Of a DNA stretch of 64,000 bases, positions 1-8,102 are shown in pieces; position 1 is the stretch's first letter, and the number at the start of each line of letters is the position of its first letter. The stretch is taken from assembly GCF_910592395.1 (NCBI RefSeq), contig NC_088315.1:20254219-20318218 (forward strand), given 5' to 3'. Under the pieces are notes generated by a model, which was not told where the DNA came from, made no database searches, and saw only the letters and a list, made by a program, of their open reading frames with translations. The position numbers and the translations under genes were made by a program. The DNA comes from Lineus longissimus (lineage: Eukaryota; Nemertea; Pilidiophora; Heteronemertea; Lineidae).

Positions 1-259
1 CATCATATTCATGCAATTGGTTGTCCTAATGTCAAAGTACAGATGTACGGAGTTTGAACAAGCTGAACTGCATGCACAAAACCAGAGCACCCCATGCGGC
101 AATAGTAAGAAATTCAAACGACCGAAAGGTCCTTCTGAATACGACCTGAAACATGATAGATCTTCAATGCTTCGATGCGCTTGATTTCACAAACCAGCAA
201 GCCACAGGACGATGCGGACAGTCTCTGAGAATTATTGAAGAGAAAAAAATCAAAATGTT

Positions 260-329
260 CTCCAGGGATTCGAACCCGGGAACTCGGGGTCATATTATGA
301 ACGCTCTAACCGTCTGAGCTAGGGGGGCT
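260..329 (-). repeat. tRNA-like Pol III promoter unit in left foldback arm
   Basis: On the minus strand there is an A-box-like TAGCTCAGACGG followed by a canonical B box, GGTTCGAATCC. The acceptor ends (GCCCCCC and a 3' end near TGGAGAA) do not pair and the anticodon arm is poor, so this is a tRNA-derived repeat module rather than a working tRNA gene. Confidence 0.6.
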
Positions 330-612
330 TTCTTGTGAAATTCTGCCAGCATATAAATCTAATATGAATGGCGATTATGCTTTAGTTTGAGAGATGAGCC
401 AGAACTTCATGTAATAGAAGAAGATACCAAGACAAAGGTGAACATTGCTGGGAGAAAACGTAGACTCCGCATACATAATCACGCACAGCAAAGAAAAAAT
501 GACTTTCTTCCTGCAGTTGCCCACTGGAAGCCGCTCAAAGATATTGAAAAAAGATTACACACAAATGTTTGCACATTCTATAAACGCGTATAAAACCACC
601 AGCGTTTCAAGC

Positions 613-687
613 AGCCCAATGGCCTTGAGGATAAGAGTGTTGGCAAATAAAGCCAGAGGTTTCGAGTTCGAGTCCCGATAAGAGGAC
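613..687 (+). repeat. tRNA-like unit in right foldback arm
   Basis: The A-box-like TGGCCTTGAGGATAAGAG is followed by the B-box-like GAGTTCGAGTCCC and then a T-run near 690. It is a different tRNA-like sequence from the left arm. It is probably a Pol III-derived repeat module, not a tRNA gene. Confidence 0.45.
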
Positions 688-979
688 CTTTTTTTTTTCT
701 TACTTCCAGAATTCTCTGCGAAGGTCCGCATCGTCCTGTGGCTTGCTGGTTTTTGAAATCAAGCGCATCGAAGCATTGGAGGTCTATCATGTTTCAGGCC
801 GTATTCAGAAGGGCCTTTCGGTTGTTTGAATTTCTTACTATTGCCGCATGGCGTGCTCTGGTTTTGTGCATGCAGTTCAGCTTAATAAAAGGGACAATAT
901 TGGTGTATACCGTAGCTTGGCAAGTTAAAGTTAGCTTTCTAAGACGCCAAATGTCGCCCCTTCCAGCAAACCAATTTCA

Positions 980-1020
980 GAGACAAGGCCACAATTGATT
1001 TTTTAAGCCTTTTAGCAGTT
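980..1020 (+). mobile_element. Truncated end of the GAGACAAGACCAC MITE
   Basis: The sequence starts GAGACAAGGCCACAATTG and matches the first 41 bp of the MITE complete at 62,051-62,486. It stops abruptly at ACCTTTTGTTCAC, which is also found at about 30,927 and 56,711. The breakpoint therefore marks the left limit of unit A's homology with units B and 3. Confidence 0.65.
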
Positions 1021-2519
1021 ACCTTTTGTTCACTATCAAGAGCCTGGAAAGGCGTGAAAGAATCTAGGGTCGAAAACAAATCAATTCTCTCCTGATTATA
1101 CAAAGTGTAGAAAAACACTGAATGACTATTGCATAATGACTATTGCATAATTACTAGTAATAAATACCCATCTTTGTGTGCTACATTGAGCAGGCCTCAT
1201 TACCCGACACAATGACACCTGCTGACAGTGGATTTGAGTATTCTATAGCCACCCAAACTGCAGCGCCTATCCACTAAGATCTCTATGTGAAAGTAGACAA
1301 TATAAATTTCATTAGTAAAATATTTTGATTCGCGAAAATATTCTGCCGCGAATATATCCATCTTTCGGCATTCGCGAAAATTTTATGCCGCGAAAATTTT
1401 CCGTTCTACAGTAATCAACTACCCGAGGGGAACTCGAGACTGCTAACATTTATCAATGGAAGCTTATTTCAGCCTTAGGTTTCCACCAGGCCGTTCAAAA
1501 CTCCCAGTTAAAAACCGCGCTCACAGGAAATTGGATAAAAGAATAATGAATGGTCTCCACTTATCAACGGTATGTTCCGCTGAAATCAAGGCGGAACCAT
1601 ACCGTTTTTTCTAGTAAGCCCATCAAAGAAGGCCTGTAAGCATGTGAGATACAAACGAAGATGCCGAGATTGCTGAAGTGGACTGGGAGGGAAAAGAAAC
1701 AATTGATGAGCGACTGCAACAACCTGAGCATTTCTGTGTGTCTTCTCAGTGTGGAAAAACACTGTTGTTGCTCGAATTTTACTTCGGAGTTCCGTACCGT
1801 TTTTCTTCCCGACCTGCCCTCCCAGGCCCAGCTCCTATGGACCTGGTATACGAAAGCGATAGCATTGGCATTGAGGCGTCAGGTATATACGCCCATCACG
1901 TAAATGATATGAAGAGGCTTCGGGACGTGTTTATTAATTTTTTCATTGTAAAAGCCATCATTCCTAAGGTTCTTCATTCGATTGGTTGCCGTTAAAACAG
2001 TATCATATAACTGATTCAGACACACTCGACTGTAACGTAGCATTGATTTATATGCATTATATAATACCAAACATTGAATGTTTAACAAGCTATTGGTGAG
2101 ATAGCACTCAGTTCTAATTTTGAATATAGGGGGCTTTTGTTATTTGATTAGCCTTGATTCTTTCGAGGTTGAACTTATCTCACTGCTTCTGCGTGAATTA
2201 GTTCATCAAGACAGCGTTTTACAAAAGATTTGGCACTGGGCCTCATCGAGGTTCTTATCTTGCTCTGTGCGACATAAAGATCTCGCGGCGCGTTTGCAGG
2301 TCAACTTGTAATCGCCTGGTGAAGTACCGGTCCAATCAAGTGATAAAAGTCGCATGTGCTTGTTGATATAGTGCTATGGTACTATCTCCTAGCAGGTGCC
2401 AAATATTATGTCATTGCAATTCTCTGCATATGAAGATGCTTCAACTCTGCATCTTCCGAGAATGGACTGCATTATATTGTTTAAATATTTTGATTTCCAG
2501 CTCCTGAGATCTGTCCAGA
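1021..2519 (+). other. Upstream region of ankyrin-cGLR gene A
   Basis: This region aligns with 30,927-32,395 and, for its first about 570 bp, with 56,711-57,260. It contains a hairpin-prone stretch at about 1,325-1,405 built from repeated TTCGCGAAAAT and CCGCGAAAATTTT motifs. No convincing TATA box or start site was identified. An in-frame TGA at 2,505-2,507 precedes the ATG at 2,520, which supports that start for an unspliced reading frame. Pyrimidine-rich AG acceptors (near 1,612 and 2,500) leave open the possibility of upstream 5' exons. Confidence 0.5.
1657..1995 (+). other. Possible 5' exon or decayed ORF upstream of gene A
   Basis: An open frame starts near EDAEIAEVDWEG and ends at a TAA at 1,993. 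It also stays open in unit B, ending at 31,871. Between units I count about three silent and four replacement differences, which does not show coding constraint. A potential donor (CAG|GTATAT) lies near 1,880. I recognise no domain. It may be a non-coding leader that is open only because the duplication is young. Confidence 0.15.
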
Positions 2520-5500
2520 ATGCCAGCCACATGGCCTCAACTTGCTCTGATCAATGCAGCAGCATTCGGTTATTATTGGAGAGTCAGATTCCTTCTCTGG
2601 ACTGGAGTAGACGTGAATTGCAAAGATGATGAAGAGTACATGTTTACTCCAATCATCTGCGCCGCTCGTAATGGGCACCAAGAGGTGGTGGATCTGTTGA
2701 TTAAAGCGGGGGCGAATATAGAATGTAAAGACAATGACGGGGATACTCCAATCATCATCGCCTCGATTAAAGGACACCAAGAGGTGGTGAATCTATTGAT
2801 TCAAGCGGGGGCGAATATAGAATGTAAAAACAATAACGGGTATACTCCAATCATCAGCGCCTCGATTAAAGGACACCAAGAGGTGGTGGATCTGTTGATT
2901 AAAGCGGGGGCGAATATAGAATGTAAAGACAATGGCGGGAATACTCCAATCATCATCGCCTCGACTAATGGACACCAAGAGGTGGTGGATCTGTTGATTA
3001 AAGCGGGGGCGAATATAGAATGTAAAGGCAATGACGGGGATACTCCAATCATCATCGCCTCGATTGAAGGACACCAAGAGGTGGTGGATCTGTTGATTAA
3101 AGCGGGGGCGAATATAGAATGTAAAGACAATGGCGAAAATACTCCAATCATCATCGCCTCGACTAAAGGAGACCAAGAGGTGGTGGATCTGTTGATTAAA
3201 GCGGGGGCGAATATAGAATGTGAAGACAATGGCGAAAATACTCCAATCATCTGCGCCTCGATTAATGGACACCAAGAGGTGGTGGATCTGTTGATTAAAG
3301 CGGGGGCGAATATAGAATGTAAAGACAATGGCGAAAATACTCCAATCATCTGCGCCTCGATTAATGGACACCAAGAGGTGGTGGATCTATTGATTAAAGC
3401 GGGGGCGAATATAGAATGTGAAGACAATGTCGGGAATACTCCAATCATCATCGCCTCGATTAATGGACACCAAGAGGTGGTGGATCTGTTGATTAAAGCG
3501 GGGGCGAATATAGAATGTAAAAACAATAACGGGGATACTCAAATCATCATCGCCTCGATTAAAGGACACCAAGAGGTGGTGGATCTGTTGATTAAAGCGG
3601 GGGCGAATATAGAATGTAAAGACAATGACGGGGATACTCCAATCATCTTCGCCTCGATTAATGGACACCAAGAGGTGGTGAATCTGTTGATTAAAGCGGG
3701 GGCGAATATAGAATGTAAAGACAATGGCGAAAATACTCCAATCATCTGCGCCTCGATTAAAGGACACCAAGAGGTGGTGGATCTGTTGATTAAAGCGGGG
3801 GCGGATATAGAATGTAAAGACAATGGCGAAAATACTCCAATCATCTGCGCCTCGATTAATGGACACCAAGAGGTGGTGAATCTATTGATTAAAGCGGGGG
3901 CGAATATAGAATGTAAAAACAATAACGGGGATACTCCAATCATCATCGCCTCGATTAAAGGACACCAAGAGGTGGTGGATCTATTGATTAAAGCGGGGGC
4001 GAATATAGAATGTAAAAACAATAACGGGGATACTCCAATCATCATCGCCTCGATTAAAGGACACCAAGAGGTGGTGGATCTGTTGATTAAAGCGGGGGCG
4101 GATATAGAACATGTCAACGATCAGGGAAGAACTCCGTTAGGGTGTGTTTCGATAGAAGGACACCAAGAGGTGGTGAATCTATTGATTAAAGCGGGGGCGA
4201 ATATAGAATGTAAAGACAATAACGGGAATACTCCAATAATCATCGCCTCGATTAAAGGACACCAAGAGGTGGTGGATCTGTTGATTAAAGCGGGGGCGAA
4301 TATAGAATGTAAAGACAATGGCGAAAATACTCCAATCATCATCGCCTCGACTAAAGGAGACCAAGAGGTGGTGGATCTGTTGATTAAAGCGGGGGCGAAT
4401 ATAGAATGTGAAGACAATGGCGAAAATACTCCAATCATCTGCGCCTCGATTAATGGACACCAAGAGGTGGTGGATCTGTTGATTAAAGCGGGGGCGAATA
4501 TAGAATGTAAAGACAATGGCGAAAATACTCCAATCATCTGCGCCTCGATTAATGGACACCAAGAGGTGGTGGATCTATTGATTAAAGCGGGGGCGAATAT
4601 AGAATGTGAAGACAATAACGGGAATACTCCAATCATCATCGCCTCGATTAAAGGATACCAAGAGGTGGTGGATCTATTGATTAAAGCGGGGGCGAATATA
4701 GAATGTGAAGACAATAACGGGAATACTCCAATCATCAGCGCCTCGATTAAAGGACACCAAGAGGTGGTGGATCTATTGATTAAAGCGGGGGCGAATATAG
4801 AATGTAAAGACAATGGCGAAAATACTCCAATCATCATCGCCTCGACTAAAGGAGACCAAGAGGTGGTGGATCTATTGATTAAAGCGGGGGCGAATATAGA
4901 ATGTAAAGACAATGGCGAAAATACTCCAATCATCTGCGCCTCGACTAATGGACACCAAGAGGTGGTGGATCTATTGATTAAAGCGGGGGCGAATATAGAA
5001 TGTAAAGACAATGGCGAAAATACTCCAATCATCATCGCCTCGAGTGAAGGATACCAAGAGGTGGTGGATCTGTTGATTAAAGCGGGGGCGAATATAGAAT
5101 GTAAAGACAATGGCGGGAATACTCCAATCATCATCGCCTCGACTAATGGACACCAAGAGGTGGTGGATCTGTTGATTAAAGCGGGGGCGAATATAGAATG
5201 TAAAGACAATGGCGGGAATACTCCAATCATCATCGCCTCGATTAATGGACACCAAGAGGTGGTGGATCTGTTGATTAAAGCGGGGGCGAATATAGAATGT
5301 AAAGACAATGGCGAAAATACTCCAATCATCTGCGCCTCGATTAATGGACACCAAGAGGTGGTGGATCTGTTGATTAAAGCGGGGGCGAATATAGAATGTA
5401 AAGACAATGGCGAAAATACTCCAATCATCATCGCCTCGACTAAAGGACACCAAGAGGTGGTGGATCTGTTGATTAAAGCGGGGGCGAATATAGAATGTAA

Positions 5501-8102
5501 AGACAATGGCGAAAATACTCCAATCATCTGCGCCTCGATTAATGGACACCAAGAGGTGGTGGATCTGTTGATTAAAGCGGGGGCGAATATAGAATGTGAA
5601 GACAATAACGGGAATACTCCAATCATCATCGCCTCGACTAAAGGACACCAAGAGGTGGTGGATCTGTTGATTAAAGCGGGGGCGAATATAGAATGTAAAG
5701 ACAATGGCGAAAATACTCCAATCATCTGCGCCTCGATTAATGGACACCAAGAGGTGGTGGATCTGTTGATTAAAGCGGGGGCGAATATAGAATGTGAAGA
5801 CAATGGCGAAAATACTCCAATCATCATCGCCTCGACTAATGGACACCAAGAGGTGGTGGATCTGTTGATTAAAGCGGGGGCGAATATAGAATGTAAAGAC
5901 AATGGCGAAAATACTCCAATCATCATCGCCTCGACTAAAGGACACCAAGAGGTGGTGGATCTGTTGATTAAAGCGGGGGCGAATATAGAATGTAAAGACA
6001 ATGGCGAAAATACTCCAATCATCTGCGCCTCGACTAATGGACACCAAGAGGTGGTGGATCTATTGATTAAAGCGGGGGCGAATATAGAATGTGAAGACAA
6101 TGACGGGGGTACTCCAATCATCATCGCCTCGACTGAAGGACATAAGGATGTGGTGGATCTTTTAATTAAAGGGGATGCTATCATTGAACACAGTAACCAT
6201 CAAAACGACACTCCAATAGTTTGTGCAGCTAAATGGGGTAATGTTGAAATTGTAGACCTTTTGTTGGAAAAAGGTGCTTGTTCCAAAAGTTCTAGTTATG
6301 GATCGATATTAAATATCGGTGCGAAATTTGGAAGACGACGGGTCGTTGAATATCTTCTGAGACGCGAGATGTCCTCAGAAAGCCGTGACTTGGAAGGAAA
6401 TACCCCATTGCAAAATGCAATCGTAAACGGTCATCTCTCAGTGGTCCAACTCCTAATAAATAGTGGAGCAAATACATCCACATTGAACCTTACTTCAGAG
6501 AATATTATGTATTCTGCTGCTTCGTATGGCCATGCCGATATCGTGAAATACTTGGGAAGCAGAGATACACGGAAGTTATTGGATTTGCACAATGCCAGTG
6601 GGTGGTCTCCTATTGCCAAGGCAGTTTCAGGTGGTCATTTTCGGACAGTTAGACAACTTCATCAGCTTGGAGCTGACATCAACTGCAGTGTAGATGGAAA
6701 ACGACTACTTCAACTAGCAGCTGAGTCCGGTTGCCTAGATATCTATCAATATCTCATCATCGCTGGGCTTGACTGCAAACGACCCAACATCCATGGATTG
6801 AGGGCTTACGAATGCTTCCCCTTTCAATCAAAAGTTGATTATCAAGCATGCAATCGATTAGGACATTCCTCCGAACAAGGTCTCTCTTGCGTCATGTCGG
6901 GATTAAATGGCCAAGATGCTACACTCCAGTATAAACACAAACTATCAGAACTATCATGTGTACCGGGACTAGGCAGAGTGAATATTATCGAGGGTGGTGT
7001 TTCAGAAACTGTCATGAAGTTTGTAAAAGAGGAGGAGGTTTTTAAGGATTTAGAGTTATGCGGAAGTTCGGCTGAGGGCACGAAGGTTCAGCTGCCTGAC
7101 GAAATGGATTTCCTTAGATTAACATCTTCCGATCATCTCTCTCGAAACGAAGTGGTTGACACCTTACATGGGTATAAGTATTTACAAACTGAAACAATTA
7201 AGAAGAGGTTTTTATCAAGTAAAGCACTCCATGAGGGTGTAAGCAAAATCGTAGAATTCAGAGCAAAAGCCAAAGAGTCTAAAAAAAGTGGAGAAATCCT
7301 TTCGCAGGCAGTTGCTGGAGGAGGCAGTGCCAGTGTTCCTGTGACTATCAGATGGCCCGATGATAAACCTTCAAAAATAAAATTTGGAAATATATCATCC
7401 AGTCTCCTTGTCTCTGTGGACATAGTACCGATATTGCATGTTGATGATTGGCCAGACGATGCTATCAAGAAGACCTGGAAGATGGACGAGGACACCTTGA
7501 GGAAGAGTGGGTATAGGCTGGTCCTGAAACCGCCACACAAGGACAGTGAGTACGGACGGTTGCTACCCGAGGAAGACAGAGAAAGAATGTTGCGGATCTC
7601 CTTCTCTCATCTAGAACCTGCTACAATCAAACCTTTGGCTCCAAGAATCAAAGACGCCTACATCACAGCAAAGTGTCTGAGGTCGCCTATGGCATGTGGC
7701 GTTGTGATTAGAGACACGGACGGCGTCATACATTTCGTCAGTCACTTCCTTACGAGCTACCTCCTGAAGACAGTCTTCCTCCATAACATAGACGACTTCC
7801 TTGAGACAAACAGGAGCCTGCCAGAGATGGTCTACATCATCTACAGCCAACTTGAGGAGTACCTTGGCAAGGGCAACCTACCGTTCTACTGGCAGCCGAG
7901 CGTCAATCTGCTGGAAGGCTTGAAACTCAACATAGCCAAGTCTCATCAAGTCGCCAAGCTGATGACGGCAACCGTTGGTAGGATGTCCCGCCTGGAGCGT
8001 GGTGGAGAGAACCATGGTGACGACGCGAGGGAAGATGGGCCAGGCATTGAAGCTACTGATGACGAGCCGGACATAGGATGTTACATCGTCAGATTAGAAT
8101 AG
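2520..8102 (+). CDS. Giant ankyrin-repeat / Mab-21 (cGAS-like receptor) fusion protein, paralogue A
   Basis: A single uninterrupted 1,860-codon frame. Residues about 10-50 form a divergent first ankyrin repeat. Residues 52-1206 are 35 exact 33-residue modules of the type GHQEVVDLLIKAGANIEC. About seven degenerate ankyrin repeats follow, to about residue 1,430. The C-terminus (about 1,490-1,830) is a Mab-21/cGAS-like nucleotidyltransferase. It has the GS motif at G1515-S1516 in the context CGSSAEGTK, metal-binding acids E1528 and D1530 (DEMDF), and a third acid D1634 (VSVDIVP). It also has the Mab-21 signatures RISFSHLE (about 1692) and FLTSYLLKT (about 1743). The intact triad suggests an active enzyme; in the family such enzymes make cyclic-nucleotide signals after ligand binding. 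The vertebrate cGAS zinc motif is not evident. No signal peptide or membrane segment is seen, so a cytosolic location is likely. The ATG follows an in-frame stop at 2,505. The domain call is strong; the ligand and product are unknown. Confidence 0.9.
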   Translation: MPATWPQLALINAAAFGYYWRVRFLLWTGVDVNCKDDEEYMFTPIICAARNGHQEVVDLLIKAGANIECKDNDGDTPIIIASIKGHQEVVNLLIQAGANIECKNNNGYTPIISASIKGHQEVVDLLIKAGANIECKDNGGNTPIIIASTNGHQEVVDLLIKAGANIECKGNDGDTPIIIASIEGHQEVVDLLIKAGANIECKDNGENTPIIIASTKGDQEVVDLLIKAGANIECEDNGENTPIICASINGHQEVVDLLIKAGANIECKDNGENTPIICASINGHQEVVDLLIKAGANIECEDNVGNTPIIIASINGHQEVVDLLIKAGANIECKNNNGDTQIIIASIKGHQEVVDLLIKAGANIECKDNDGDTPIIFASINGHQEVVNLLIKAGANIECKDNGENTPIICASIKGHQEVVDLLIKAGADIECKDNGENTPIICASINGHQEVVNLLIKAGANIECKNNNGDTPIIIASIKGHQEVVDLLIKAGANIECKNNNGDTPIIIASIKGHQEVVDLLIKAGADIEHVNDQGRTPLGCVSIEGHQEVVNLLIKAGANIECKDNNGNTPIIIASIKGHQEVVDLLIKAGANIECKDNGENTPIIIASTKGDQEVVDLLIKAGANIECEDNGENTPIICASINGHQEVVDLLIKAGANIECKDNGENTPIICASINGHQEVVDLLIKAGANIECEDNNGNTPIIIASIKGYQEVVDLLIKAGANIECEDNNGNTPIISASIKGHQEVVDLLIKAGANIECKDNGENTPIIIASTKGDQEVVDLLIKAGANIECKDNGENTPIICASTNGHQEVVDLLIKAGANIECKDNGENTPIIIASSEGYQEVVDLLIKAGANIECKDNGGNTPIIIASTNGHQEVVDLLIKAGANIECKDNGGNTPIIIASINGHQEVVDLLIKAGANIECKDNGENTPIICASINGHQEVVDLLIKAGANIECKDNGENTPIIIASTKGHQEVVDLLIKAGANIECKDNGENTPIICASINGHQEVVDLLIKAGANIECEDNNGNTPIIIASTKGHQEVVDLLIKAGANIECKDNGENTPIICASINGHQEVVDLLIKAGANIECEDNGENTPIIIASTNGHQEVVDLLIKAGANIECKDNGENTPIIIASTKGHQEVVDLLIKAGANIECKDNGENTPIICASTNGHQEVVDLLIKAGANIECEDNDGGTPIIIASTEGHKDVVDLLIKGDAIIEHSNHQNDTPIVCAAKWGNVEIVDLLLEKGACSKSSSYGSILNIGAKFGRRRVVEYLLRREMSSESRDLEGNTPLQNAIVNGHLSVVQLLINSGANTSTLNLTSENIMYSAASYGHADIVKYLGSRDTRKLLDLHNASGWSPIAKAVSGGHFRTVRQLHQLGADINCSVDGKRLLQLAAESGCLDIYQYLIIAGLDCKRPNIHGLRAYECFPFQSKVDYQACNRLGHSSEQGLSCVMSGLNGQDATLQYKHKLSELSCVPGLGRVNIIEGGVSETVMKFVKEEEVFKDLELCGSSAEGTKVQLPDEMDFLRLTSSDHLSRNEVVDTLHGYKYLQTETIKKRFLSSKALHEGVSKIVEFRAKAKESKKSGEILSQAVAGGGSASVPVTIRWPDDKPSKIKFGNISSSLLVSVDIVPILHVDDWPDDAIKKTWKMDEDTLRKSGYRLVLKPPHKDSEYGRLLPEEDRERMLRISFSHLEPATIKPLAPRIKDAYITAKCLRSPMACGVVIRDTDGVIHFVSHFLTSYLLKTVFLHNIDDFLETNRSLPEMVYIIYSQLEEYLGKGNLPFYWQPSVNLLEGLKLNIAKSHQVAKLMTATVGRMSRLERGGENHGDDAREDGPGIEATDDEPDIGCYIVRLE
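2673..6137 (+). repeat. Ankyrin module array A: 35 tandem 99-bp units
   Basis: The first GGG-CAC-CAA codons are at 2,673 and the final module (GHKDVVD) starts at 6,138, exactly 35 x 99 bp apart with no indel. Modules are near-identical. Differences cluster in about ten codons: module positions 2, 19-24, 29, 32 and 33, giving variants such as KDNDGD, KDNGEN, EDNGEN and NNNGD, IIIAS or IICAS, and K/N/E at the end. One module (about 4,108-4,160) is the distinct EHVNDQGRTPLG type that is common in gene B. Confidence 0.95.

Larger units (their letters stand above)
60..883. repeat. Foldback element, copy 1, with tRNA-like sequence in each arm
   Basis: The outer about 165 bp are inverted copies of each other: the left arm begins AAGCTGAACTGCATGCAC at 60 and the right arm ends with its complement at 883. 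Each arm also carries a tRNA-like box, minus strand on the left and plus strand on the right. The centre (about 350-590) is A-rich and is shared with three other copies, at 20,901-30,122 (split), 51,322-52,012 and 61,123-61,956. Short reading frames cross the centre but are not family-like. A non-autonomous foldback or MITE-like unit is the best description. Confidence 0.75.

Noticed and set aside
387-681. Short frames in the foldback centre as genes
   Set aside because: They occur only inside the repeat family, overlap in two frames and have no homology signal.
4121-6184. Antisense frame of 687 codons across the ankyrin array, and similar antisense frames in both arrays
   Set aside because: A 99-bp unit is a multiple of three, so any frame lacking a stop in one unit stays open through all. 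The sense frame has clear ankyrin and NTase homology; the antisense product is a low-complexity echo.
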